Shown here: in pieces, positions 28,901 to 40,201 of the stretch
Layout: each line of letters begins with the position of its first letter
How positions within the stretch are numbered: the stretch's first letter is position 1
NCBI GenBank assembly: GCA_904063045.1
Contig: CAJFCJ010000004.1
Location: forward strand, 1,667,713-1,731,712
DNA from: Dimorphilus gyrociliatus
Lineage: Eukaryota; Annelida; Polychaeta; Dinophilidae
Direction of reading: 5' to 3'
DNA: 64,000 nucleotides
Position numbers and translations under genes: made by a program
Notes under the pieces: model-generated
Told to the model about the DNA's origin: nothing
What the model saw: only the letters and a program-made list of their open reading frames with translations
Database searches by the model: none

Positions 28901-31064
28901 CTTGTATCAAATCTTCTTTCTATTAATTTGTATCATTAAAATCTTTCGAGGTGTCAGTTTTATTGGCCAACGCTGTAGCCCAGAAATTCGAAGATTCAGT
29001 CTATAATATGATAATAGCGACTAATAAGTTACCTAGTTTACCGTATTTGGTAAATGTGCGGGAAGTATTTAAGTAGGTCAATCAATCAGTTCGCTTTAGT
29101 CCATTGTTAATTTAATTTCACTACCACCTCTTGTTTCATTTGTTTTAATATTCTTTTACGATTGTGTGTAATTTATTTATTAAACGAGATTTCCCTAATT
29201 GGACATTTTTTTTGCTGGTTTCGCTTTATCAAAGAGTGTGTGCAGTTTAGAATTAGATTTGAAAAGAATATGGTTTTGTAGAGAAAATACTTTTGAGAAT
29301 ATACGCAAGACCAATGATTAGCTTCTTTAATGCTCTATATCTTTAGGGAGAATTCTATAGGAGAAAAATTATGAATTATTCTTTTTTTCAAAGATTCATA
29401 AAGAAAATAGTGTTCCTCCTTTGTCATCCTTTTTCACCTTCTCTCTTGTTTAGGCGAGAGAGGGAGTGAAAGAAAGAAAGGAAGAACGAGCAAATGGGAG
29501 ACGAGTTCTCTTCTAATAAGAGAAAGTACTTTCTATAACGATAAAGATAGATTGATCTCAATCTGAAATTATGAATATATGTGACACCATAAGGAAATCA
29601 TGGAAAAAAAGCAATTATTCATTATTCTCCTATTTCTTCTTACAGATCAGCGTTCTCGTTGCGAATAGCATAAGTCATCGATTCGCTCCGAATATTTATG
29701 ACAGCTTTATCTATATTAAACGCCTACCTTATTTACCAGATTTGATTGAATCTGATGAAAAGTATAAATTTTTGCTTCTTTCTTACTATTCAATTCTTTA
29801 AATGGTCTTCGGAAAGATAAGAGAGAAAGAAAGGAAGAGAGAGTTCGAAATTATCTTAAAAGGAGAGACGGGTTGGGGGGTAACGAATGGGGTACTTTAC
29901 CAGATGTAAATAACTAATTTTACATAAAAAAAGAGGATACTTATACCCTAATTGGTAAATAAGAGATCTGTAGAAAACATCTAAGATACTTACTTTCTCT
30001 CATATCTACGTTAGTGTTATTAGCAGACTTTAGAGTCGTCTCTTATCTCTTAATAGAGGTAATTCTAACCTTGCGCGGTATACTTTATAGGGCGAAAGAA
30101 ACAACTGCTGAAGAATTTATGGTTAAGGATCCTAATTTGATATATATCACAAAACGTATCTCTTACAATCGATTACAAGACTTCTTAAATCGATATGGCT
30201 TCTTATCTTTCCCAGTGGTTGATAAAGAAGGTAGCATCTTTATTCTGTCAACCTATTTATTTCAGTTTGTTTAATTTATCCATCTAGATTCCAGAATATT
30301 TGTTGGATCTATTGGAAGATCTGAATTAACTAATAATTTACATAATAATCCAATAATTTCCGGGTAAATTGGGATTTTATCAATTTTAATTTTGCGTAAT
30401 AATAGCCTTTTATCAACTAATTTATAACTAATTAACAGAGAAAGAGAAGTAGAGGAAGAAGATAACGGAGGACAAGAAGAAGAAGAAGAAAAAGTAATTA
30501 TTGCCGATTATGAAACAATTACCGGAATTAATGAAACGGAAATGGTAGATACTGTAAGATAAATTATTCTTTTAATCGTTTATATTTTCCTGTAATTATT
30601 AATTTGGTTATCTTTGTGTTTTGATTTGCCTTTTATAAAATAAATAAGGCTTGCTTAGTAGACGACAATATTAAAACTACGAAGAAGAAATATAAGAAAA
30701 GTTTGTATACTGTTGTAAAAATACCATATAAAAACCAGAAGTAATGTTACTTATTATTTCAATAGAAAAGAAAAATAAGCATAGAAAAGATTCATCGGAT
30801 TTTATCGAGATAAATGACGAAGATATTGATCCTTCTCCTTTTCAACTGGTGCAAAAAACTACATTAGCTAAAGTAAATATATTAATCTTATTAACTTTTT
30901 CTAATAAATATTAATAATTTATTAATTTTATTAAGGTACATTGGTTTTTCTCCATACTTAGCATAAAATATGCATATATTACTTCAAGTGGAAAATTGGT
31001 TGGGGTAATAGCTTTAAAAGATATTTGTAAAGCTATAAATGGAATAAAAGATGAGAAAAATTAA
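25941..31064 (+). CDS. CLCN2: CLC-2 type voltage-gated chloride channel
   Basis: Twenty coding exons per transcript: 25941-26000, 26137-26260, 26393-26524, 26730-26858, 26982-27115, 27314-27391, 27457-27535, 27678-27888, 27945-28046, 28125-28244, 28307-28424, 28493-28670, 28757-28854, then 28951-29072 or 29646-29761, then 30091-30230, 30288-30363, 30439-30553, 30649-30700, 30766-30872, 30936-31064. This gives 767 or 765 residues. All CLC filter motifs are present: GSGIPE, GKEGP with the gating glutamate, and GVFMP. FSIEVT has valine where exchangers have the proton glutamate, which indicates a channel. Two cytoplasmic CBS domains follow, the linker between them carrying an acidic EEEDNGG-type stretch. 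The order and the N- and C-terminal sequence fit the CLC-1/2/K branch best. It shuttles chloride across the plasma membrane (family knowledge). Alternative splicing of helix R is described separately. Confidence 0.95.
28951..29072 (+). other. CLC alternative exon 14A (helix R, version A)
   Basis: Phase 0 at its start and phase 2 at its end. It encodes [12 protein letters not shown], then SVYNMII and NKLPSLPYL, the last membrane helix of CLC proteins with the pore tyrosine kept but followed by Asn. The acceptor (TTTCGAG) is weak. It is a homologous duplicate of exon 14B. Confidence 0.8.
29646..29761 (+). other. CLC alternative exon 14B (helix R, version B)
   Basis: Same phases as 14A (0 in, 2 out). 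It encodes [12 protein letters not shown], then [18 protein letters not shown]. The YD pair and the KRLPYLPDL segment are closer to vertebrate CLC-2 than version A. Inclusion of both exons shifts the frame and meets a stop within about ten codons; skipping both meets a stop within about seven codons. Confidence 0.85.
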
Positions 31065-32010
31065 AATAAAAGAAGAGATTTAGCATTTTTCCCTAGAAAA
31101 CTGTTTTTGTTTATTCGTTTTTTATTTATTTTAATATTTAATGTTTTACAAAACAACGATAAAGGAAAGTTTACTGCTCAAGGCGTTTTTATTTGTTTTA
31201 ATTTACTGCTCGTTTGATTGTATTAATTAATATTATTGGTGATTATATTCTTTTGCGGAAATATTTTAATGAAAGTCCATGAAATATAAGCTGAAAGCAA
31301 GAACGGAAAGGAGAGGAGGAGAAGAGAAAGAATGTGAAAAGTATTTGACATAATAAGAATAAGAAATATATTTTTACCATGTCTATTCCATAGTGTAAAT
31401 AAGTAGAAAACGCTGATATATCCTGCTATTTACTAGTTTTATCCATTTTGTCCCTTTTTTAAGTACTTTGTTTCTAATTTATTAATAAAGTTGTTTCAAA
31501 TTATTAATAAAGTACTAAGTTGATTATAATATAGAATTTAATTTATTGGGTTAAGGCTTTCTTCTTTAAACTGAACTGATGTAATTTAATAATCCTATAA
31601 GAGGGCCAATTGCCCGCATACTAAAGATTTTTGCATTGAACTCTGAACTGTGGCAAGCAATCAATCATTTTCTTGGCGTGTTATGAAAAGACTGCTCTTC
31701 TCTTCACGCCTATGAATTACTATTGTCTGGTATACAATTTTTTATGGTTCTTATTCACTTATTCCTCTTATTAGCTCGATAAGAAGGTCTTTCCCAGGTA
31801 TATATGTCTATCAATCACTGCCGCCTTAAATTTTAAAGGGATTTTGTATTGTAAACAACTGCAGATGTCTTTTTTCGCAAGCATAATAAATATTTTGAAA
31901 ACATACACAACCAGCTGCATGGTATTCATTAAATAAAGCAAATTTAATACTTAAAAAATAATCCATAAGATTATTGAAAAGCACAATGAAAAAAAAGGGG
32001 AAGAGAGAAT
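31065..32010. other. spacer between convergent CLC and PIX genes
   Basis: AT-rich DNA with no supported exon; it must hold the 3' untranslated regions of both neighbours. Confidence 0.5.
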
Positions 32011-35000
32011 TTAAATAAACTGAGTTCTCTTTGATGGACTTTGACTGTCTGATCGTCTTTGCAGGTCACTTACTTGCTTCTTTAATAGAGTCACGTCGTC
32101 TTTTAACGAGTAGATGGTGTCGATGAGTGATCTGAATAGGTTAAGGGAAGGGGGAAAAAGAAAGTAAGAAAATTGTTAGATTTATCTTTTTTTTGAGATA
32201 ATGCATATGTAGAGATAAAAACAATTGGAAGTTAATCTCTTACTTTTCTTCAATCTCTATTTGTCCATTTCTTTGTTCTTCAATAATAATTTTTTCCTCT
32301 TCCGGTAGTATAATTGAAGACTTATATCCTGCATATAAATAAATAACATTTTATTACAAATCTTTTATTAATTAACCTTTTAGGGTAAAGTTTTTGTGTT
32401 AACCTCAATAAATTTTCGTATCTCAATAGATTTTTATAGTTTTATTGATATTCTTAAATATATACATCATATATGCACACTTATTAATATATATACATTA
32501 TATACTCTCTATAATAGTTTATTTACTATGGTAAAAAATATCCACGAGCGCAAAACCCCTTTTGTTCTACTTAAACCTTAATTCTGTAACTTAGCTTGTA
32601 TAAACTACTAAAGTTAATTTCAAATAAAACAAAGTCGAGTTTATATATGTTCAGTGAACACATGTACACAAAAGAGATAAAGGAGGTCAGAATCTATTTT
32701 CTATCATACATGCATAAATTTATAAAAAAATCACAAAGAAATCGTGTTTGTCTTTCTTAACATACATAAATAGAAAATTAGGGCAAATTTTCTAACCGAA
32801 TGTAGCTAATAGCCGTATAAAAGATTTTTATTATAAAAATCGTTATTATGCATTAAAATTCACAGTGTTTCTTTAAAAAGATGTTCTTTTTTTGTTTTTT
32901 TTCTTCGTTTATCTACTATGCTTCACATATATAGATTATATAAATGTATAATAAAAAAAGATTTAACTATCAAATAGATGTATATAATCCCATTTTTTAA
33001 AATTTATTTCTTCATGCTTCTATTTAAATTTTTCGATACTGGAAAGCAACCAACCAGATCCTCATCATCATCTTCCAGATGTTCATTTTGCTTACGATGT
33101 TTTTTCAGATCAACTGAAAATATGATTTAATATAAAAAAATGAACCTAATTTAAAAATGAAAAATTATGTTTGGTTCTTTTTTTAATAATAAGATAAAGG
33201 CAAAATATATATAGTATGCATACACTGTAATTACAACATACTACATATAATTCTACAGTTTTAGTATAATAAATTATAAGATAAACAGAAAAATTGATAA
33301 TAATAATAATTAATTATAAAAGCATAAAAAGGATTGAATAGATAGATAGATACATAGATAGATATATAAATAAGTAAAATTTACCTAAATTCTCCATAAA
33401 ATTTTATACGATTCACAACAGCTTCAAAAATATGGTTTTTTTTTTTTAAAAGAAAAAAGTAATAAAAAAAACTAGAGTTGTTTAGCGGTGATTAATACAT
33501 GCAAAAAGAAGCGTTTTATATTCGATGTGTGCGCCATGCAGAGAGCTTTTTCTATTTTTTGACACAATTACAACATTAAAAGATATTTTTCTTTGCTTGA
33601 ATTTGCTTATTTGTCTGTTTTCCTTTTGTTAAAAAAACACAAATAGTACTATACTTACGTGACTTCGTTGTTGAATTTCTTTTAGACGCTTTATAATATG
33701 CTTCTATAACATTTAAAACAAGAGCATCTTGGGCATCTTTTGCTGATCCAGCTTTTAAAGATAAAGAGAAAATTCCTAATTATGTATCAGTCTTTTAATA
33801 AAACTAATTTTATACCCAAAAATTTAGTAGGCTCTTTTCTAGCAGATTTAGGACTTTTAATAAAATCGACTGTATGATGATTATTTAGATTCGGTGGATT
33901 TGGTTTAAGACAGCCGCTAGACCAAGCTGAATATATTTGTTTTGCGACTATGCCCTTGGCAGTTTGTTGACTTTCACAAATTTCTGAATGTTGAGCATTT
34001 AGGAAAGAATTCGGTAGAGTTGTTATTTTTAATTCAGTAATATTTTGCCCATTAGATATGCATTGAGTTAAATTCCTTTGATTGACGATTGCATCGAACC
34101 ATTTATTACATTGTATTTCCGACTTATATGTAATTTTTTGATTATCTAAAAAGTATAAATAAAAATATACATTTCTCTTACGTAGGTGTATACTGTACAA
34201 ATATACAGTATATTATAAGATCGTCTACAATGACGATAAAGGAAAGCAATATTTAGATAATTACTAAGTACAAGTGATAATTTATCTCCATAAAATTGTT
34301 CTACTCTTAACCAGTTTACAGGATATTTTTTCTGGAGAATAAAAAATAAATATTTGTAAAAATACTTTCTATTAAAAGAAAAGGAAAGGAAAAGCGATAC
34401 CTCAAAAACGTATCCTGACAATCGATCGCTAACTGATAGAACCAACAAGACGCGAGGAAAGAGTACTAATATTCTATCTTGAATTTCTTTTTCGCATGTT
34501 ATGTTTACGTTATCCAACAGTACTATGTCCCCGAATGAGGATATAGGCTGCAAAAACATATAGGTTACATTCCAATAAAAATTTGATTTATTTTCATTAC
34601 TGTTTAAAATATGAACGTATTTTTATAATTCCTAAGAAATATAAATAAACGTATATTCAGCTGTTAGTCTATCCTTAATATTAATCAAATATACAAAACT
34701 TTCCTATGTTTTCTATTTATATATACATATACTTTATATACACAAATGCAGTATGGTAAAGAGCATGTTTTTTACTCTGATATGCTTTCTTTTCTATTTC
34801 GTCTTTTTATAAATTGTTTTATCTATTTATTAAATGTTTTCAAACCTCTCCGTCCCAACCAAGAATTTCGCTGTGTAAAATGTTTACTTCTGTCTCTTTT
34901 TCCCTGCGTATATCTGAGCAAACAGTCTGAAAAAACATTAAATCTCTCATTTTCACATGAAAGGGATACTATACTTCCTGTGTAAAGTCGAAATACTAAC

Positions 35001-36290
35001 AAAAATTTCCCTATATACTTCAATTGATCTTTGCGTATCGCCAAGATCGGCGTGACTGATAGGTGTATGCCTCTCCAACTCTTTCAGTAAGTTTGGATAT
35101 TGTTCCAATCTAACGAAGGGTCTAAATATGTTTGATGCCATGTATGAAAAATTTGAACTGTTTATGGATTTTTCTTTATCTTGGAAAAACTTTTCTAGTT
35201 TCTCCCTGCAAAAAAAGGAAAAGAAATAAACCAATAGAAACAAATAGCTTTGAAATTTATAAGTATTCAGATAAGATTATGGCAATTGTAATGATAATAA
35301 CAGTGAAGATACTCCAGAAGGATCTTACTTGAAAGTAATATTTACAAGTAATAAAATTATTTGTTTTAGTTATCAATCATGTTTATGTTTACCTTTGCTT
35401 CTTTATTATCTCTACTGCCATAGGATGAAATTTTCCGTAAGTCTTATAAAGTTTTGTTATTTCATTGGATGCTTCGAGGAAAGTTTTACCAATTCGCTGA
35501 CTAGCTTCAGATAATCTAAAAAGTTGAAGATTAATTAGGTTGTGTTGTGTTAATCTTGCACTTAAAAATGAGACATTAGCATATTATACAAAAATAATGT
35601 TCAATTTTATTACCTTGATACCCTCAAAAGATTATTAAGTAGAGATTTATGAAAAGTTAATATTTCATCCATTGTACAGTCAATAATAGCAAACACAGAA
35701 TCAGCAATACTGATGAGAGAAATCACGGTTTAGAATAATATTAATGAGAATAGTTTATACAGATTTTGCTTACATAATTCGAGACGGTTTAAGATAATTT
35801 TGCAAAAAAGATGACAGATCGTTCAAGTACGCTTTCTCTGTAGCTATTATACTCTGCAGGACCTATGAATATAATAATCACATTTAATAATTATTTCTTT
35901 GTCTTAAAAAGGTGTCGTCTTTTTACCATATCTCTATAAAATCCACTGACTGACTCATTAAGTTCAGGAGCCTCAACTTTGTCTTCACCTTTAAATGATA
36001 TTCTGTTTTAATATCTTTTATAGTAAGTCACTGTACTCACATATAGGCACAACATAATTAGAGGGAAACCATCCAGCCTTACTACCTAAGGTACCTTCCC
36101 ACCAACCACCATCTATTTGTTGCGTAACAACAATCACGTCTCCTTTCGTGAATTGAAGCTAAAGAAATGGGTGATGAAAGAAAAATTCTACCTCTCTAAA
36201 CTTCAATAATGGTTAACTAACCTCATCATTGTGAGAAGGAGCAAAGTTATATTGTGCAACAACTTTTTTTAGAGACGAGTTGTCATTCAT
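32011..36290 (-). CDS. ARHGEF7: PIX-type Rho guanine nucleotide exchange factor
   Basis: Minus-strand exons: 36290-36222, 36158-36041, 35988-35927, 35862-35774, 35709-35614, 35515-35393, 35205-35001, 34926-34846, 34547-34401, 34331-34265, 34145-33816, 33751-33659, 33113-33096, 32328-32244, 32131-32011; 567 residues. Order: SH3 domain ([20 protein letters not shown]), DH domain ([13 protein letters not shown] to [19 protein letters not shown]), PH domain ([14 protein letters not shown]), a middle region with the CLKPNPP segment, the helical [17 protein letters not shown], the GIT-binding region ([12 protein letters not shown]) and the C-terminal coiled coil [14 protein letters not shown]. Each matches beta-PIX in order. 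Reading through the donor at 33095 instead gives a short form of 529 residues ending at 33004. Family knowledge: it activates Rac1/Cdc42 and binds PAK through SH3 and GIT proteins near its C-terminus. The alpha-PIX calponin-homology domain is absent. Confidence 0.93.
33004..33113 (-). other. PIX alternative terminal exon (short isoform)
   Basis: If the donor GTAAGC at 33095-33090 is not used, translation continues through an acidic stretch ([14 protein letters not shown]) to a TAA at 33006-33004. This isoform would lack the GIT-binding region and coiled coil. Confidence 0.6.
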
Positions 36291-36892
36291 TTCTTATAAA
36301 ATTCTTTGTCATTTACCATTTTATAACCAAGTCAGTACCTGATTATAATTTCTCTCATTTAAATTTTTTTTTAAACCGTCTTTTTAAACTTGTTTAATAT
36401 GTTTTTCACGATTTGTCGGAGGATTTAGCAGACTCCTAAAATAGAACAATGTTGTCTTATACTAATATTGTAAACACTTAGTTGTAGATGTTTTGTATTT
36501 TTCAAAATGGAGGATGCTTTCTACATTTTTTCAGTCATTTTGGATTACCGAAAAACTAAAAATCTTTTGTTATCTTTGAAAGAACCATATTAAAAAGAGT
36601 ATTTACTTTTGTTATTTAAGAAAATGGCTGATAAAAAAGATTTTATATGAGCATTCATTTTTCTTTTTAAATATTTCGTCAAAGACATATACTCACATTT
36701 TTCCTAGAAATAATTAAATTAGGTGAAAAACCTTACAAACCGATTAAAATATGGGCAACGTCAAAGTTGGTTAATATTAATATTAAAATTTTCTATTTAT
36801 TGTTTAGTTTCTTTGTTTTCGAAAGGGAAATTTAAGAAATGGAGTACGAATCATATGAACTAACCCGTTTTCACGTGGAAAATTTAACTCAA

Positions 36893-38324
36893 ATGGCTTC
36901 ATTTAAGAAACCGAAGAAAAGTTTTCGCCAAAATCGCAAACCACTATCAGTTGAGGACGATGACGAAGAGCACGACAATGTCAGGTATTCTATCTATAGA
37001 TCCAGTTAATTAAATTATTTTGGATAATTTAGTTGAAGTAAATCTTATCATTTTGTGACCGATAATGCATCGAAAACGTTTTCGAATTGTAGAATACTTT
37101 TTTAACATAACATTTTGCAATAGAAATATTCTGGAGGAGGCAAAAGAAGTACAAAAGTTACGCGAACGACAGAAAGGTGTGAGTGCTGAAGATTTGGTTT
37201 CAACAAGACCATCAAAAGAAGTTAAAAGAGATACAGTACGTTTATTATTATGAATTACACTTAAACGGGTGCAAATTAAACATAAGTTATTTTTTGCTAC
37301 AGAAAGATACTTTTAAGATAAAAACTGGGGGAATGGTAGATATGAAAAATATCAAGTAATTTAAAAATTTTTCAAAAAAAATACATGAAATCAATATAAG
37401 AGTATTTCTATGAATTTTAGAGTAAATGATGATGACATAGAAGCTATAGGCAATAATTTTGCTGCTGAAACTAATAGAAGAGATGAAGATGCCGACATGT
37501 CTGTATGTAATTTTTATATTAAAAGTACTAATAAATAAAATATGCTGCAGGCTTAAATATGTGGAAACAGAACTTCGAAAAAGAAAAGGAGAGGAAGATG
37601 ATAATGACAGCCCTGAAAAGTACTAGCAAAAATAATAAAATACCATAAAATGTATTAGTTATTCAATCCTACCTTTAATCATCCTATGTAGGCGAGCAAG
37701 ACCAGAAGACGCATTATACGCTCTACCTGATAACATAAAAAATGTAACTAATTCCAAAAAAACAGAAGATATGTTGTCAAATCAAATGCTTTCAGGTATT
37801 CCAGAAATTGAACTTGGAATAGAGTAAGTTTATATTTAATAATATTGTACTTTTCTATATCGGTAATATCGATAATATTTCCAATTAGAGCAAAAATAAA
37901 AAATATAGAAGCTACTGAAATTGCCAGGCAAAAATTAATGAAAGAAAAAAGAAAGAAGACAGGCAGTGATGTTAGTGAGTTTGTTCCCACCAACATGGCT
38001 GTAAACTTTGTACAGCATAACCGATGTAAGATGATTATTAACTATTCTATATTTTTTTAATAATTCATGCATAAGTACAGTAATTATATGTAAGTATATA
38101 TGTACTTTTTATTTAGTTAATATTGAAGATGATACCCCAATTTTAAAACAACAAGGCGGTGAACCAACTCGTGAAGCGACACACAGAAAAGGTATTGAAA
38201 ATATTATATTAATAATACAAAGGAAAATATTCTAATATTAAAAACTTTTCCCACAGGTCCAAACACAAAAGGACCAACAGATAATTATCATTTTACAAAG
38301 TTTAAAAATCAAATGAGACCTTAA
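36893..38324 (+). CDS. C9orf78: C9orf78/TLS1 splicing-factor homolog
   Basis: Nine exons: 36893-36984, 37124-37235, 37303-37355, 37421-37498, 37551-37619, 37692-37823, 37889-38025, 38117-38191, 38257-38324; 271 residues. Family blocks are in order: VQKLRERQKGVSAEDL, FKIKTGGMVDMKNIK, NFAAETNRRDEDADM, KYVETELRKRKGE, TEDMLSNQMLSGIPEIEL, AKIKNIEATEIA, EFVPTNMAVNFVQHNR and the C-terminal TDNYHFTKFKNQMR. An upstream in-frame ATG at 36839 would add 18 residues; the ATG at 36893 fits the short basic N-terminus of homologs better. Family knowledge: this nuclear protein associates with the spliceosome (BRR2) and, in yeast, Tls1 affects telomere and splicing functions. It is divergent from PIX with a gap of about 600 bases. 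Confidence 0.93.
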
Positions 38325-39291
38325 CTTTCAATTTTAGTTTTATAAATAGTGTAAAAAGTAACCTTTTAACTCTTACGACTTTGCTATTTATCTGAAACTG
38401 TTTTATATTTATCACCCTGGGTATTGATCTAAATAATTAATGAAGAACATTTGATGCTCTGGAGTTTATATTGTATTTCTGTTTTTATAGATTTGATACT
38501 CAATATAAAAACAATAATCAGTCTTACAAAAAATATGTGTGTAGTTTATCCATATGTTTCTCTTATTTTCTAATAGAGATAAGGATAAATTATCAATAAA
38601 TTGGCATATTTAACATCTTCAAACGTGACCTTTTCTTGTTAAAAGATTTCATTTTGGGGAAATCAATGATAAAGTACCTTTTTCAAGTTAAATCTAAGAG
38701 CTTAAGTTTCTGTTTTCTCCAATTTTTACTTCGTTACTTATTAAGTACGGTACATTTGGGTCACATTTCTTCTATTCCATTTGAAAGTTTTTTAGTTGAA
38801 AGCATTTGTAGCTGGCTATAGGTGCAAAAATAACAGAGACAATAGCATTAGCTATAAAGTTCTCATTTAAATATTCTATAATATTGATAGAACAGGGAAT
38901 AGAAAAAGACTTAAAATAGAACATACTAAATTACAAAGATAAAGTTGCCCTATTTTAATTTCCCATAAATATGTCGTTATTTTTTAATAATTTCAGACTT
39001 AAGTATCAGAATACACGTGCCCTGACATATATACTATATATATATATATATATATATACATATATACAGTATATATATTAGAATTATTGGTATAGCTAAA
39101 CAGACAGGGGTGGGTGAAGTCACAATTTTTTCGAAACAATTTTTGAACGGTAGATCTTTTGTCTGCAAGATTCAATGTATTCAAATTGAACTCCTTACAG
39201 TATTTAGATATACCCTCTTGCTTATTTATTTTTAGCATTATTAGCTTGTGATAAGCCAAAGGGAAGGTTAAAAACAAAGGCATCCTAAAAA
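38325..39291. other. spacer with TA microsatellite
   Basis: No supported exon. A TA repeat lies at about 39035-39058. Confidence 0.5.
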
Positions 39292-39942
39292 ATGGCAACG
39301 GTTGTCGATATAAATAGCGATGAAGGAAAGGTTCGATTGCAAAATGCTAAGAGTAATAAGTCGTTTCACGAATGGATTCAAGTCGTTTTTTCAAAGCAAA
39401 AATTTCACTCTGGTTGTGGATTAAGAACTACTGCAATCCTCTTAACAGCAGCCGAATATGCCAGATCAAATCCAACGCAAAAATTTATCCCGGAGTGTCA
39501 GCAGCCTTTCACTGAAAAAGGATTGATGGATTCAGAGAATTTTAAAGCAATTAGTTCATTTGAAAAATTAGATAAAGTTGGAACAACACTAGATGAAGTC
39601 TGTCGTTTAATGAAGTCCTATAACTATAATATTAAGAGTTTCAAAGCGTCAGAGACGTCTCTTAAAGATTTTCGTGCCTTATTAGCCGAGGTTTGCAAGA
39701 GCCAAAATTCTCTTATGGGTGTTAATTATTGCCTGAAAACCTTACAATTTAAACTACCGTATGGTCATCACAGCCCAATAGCCGCATACGATGACAAAAC
39801 TGATTCGGTATTAATTATGGATACTTGGCCTGATCACGGGGAATATTGGGTTGACACATCTTTGCTTTGGGAGTCAATGGATACGTTAGACATTGATAGT
39901 AATGAACGTAGGGGTTTTTATGTGCTATACAATGATATCTAA
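39292..39942 (+). CDS. phytochelatin-synthase-like cysteine peptidase, intronless
   Basis: A single exon of 216 residues. It resembles the catalytic N-terminal domain of phytochelatin synthase (peptidase family C83, papain fold): nucleophile Cys42 in FHSGCGLRTTAIL, catalytic His159 in YGHHSPIAAYDD, and Asp177 in VLIMDTWPDHGEYWV, then the RRGFYVL segment near the end. The spacing of the triad agrees with plant and cyanobacterial enzymes. The C-terminal cysteine-rich metal-sensing half is absent, as in the short cyanobacterial relatives. Family knowledge: such enzymes cleave Gly from glutathione and, in full-length forms, transfer gamma-Glu-Cys to make metal-binding peptides. Whether this short form makes phytochelatins or only hydrolyses glutathione conjugates is unknown. 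Overall similarity is judged by eye, so a divergent C39/C83-like peptidase remains possible. Confidence 0.7.
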   Translation: MATVVDINSDEGKVRLQNAKSNKSFHEWIQVVFSKQKFHSGCGLRTTAILLTAAEYARSNPTQKFIPECQQPFTEKGLMDSENFKAISSFEKLDKVGTTLDEVCRLMKSYNYNIKSFKASETSLKDFRALLAEVCKSQNSLMGVNYCLKTLQFKLPYGHHSPIAAYDDKTDSVLIMDTWPDHGEYWVDTSLLWESMDTLDIDSNERRGFYVLYNDI

Positions 39943-40201
39943 TAAATACTTGGGCCTGTTAGATAGGCTTTTAAATGATAAAAACCCATTGATTTTTAAA
40001 GGGTGTGTTTGTGTAGCTGGGGACAGGGGTGGTCTTACTGTCAAAAAGGGGAAAAGGGAGAAAGAGCATTGAGTGTATTTAAGTCGATCTCAATATCGTA
40101 TTGTCAATAAATTTGTTATTCGATTGAAATATAGCAATACTAAGGCGTCGGCCGAAAGGGTGAAGATATATCTTTTTTAGCTCTTTATAAAATATTAAAT
40201 A

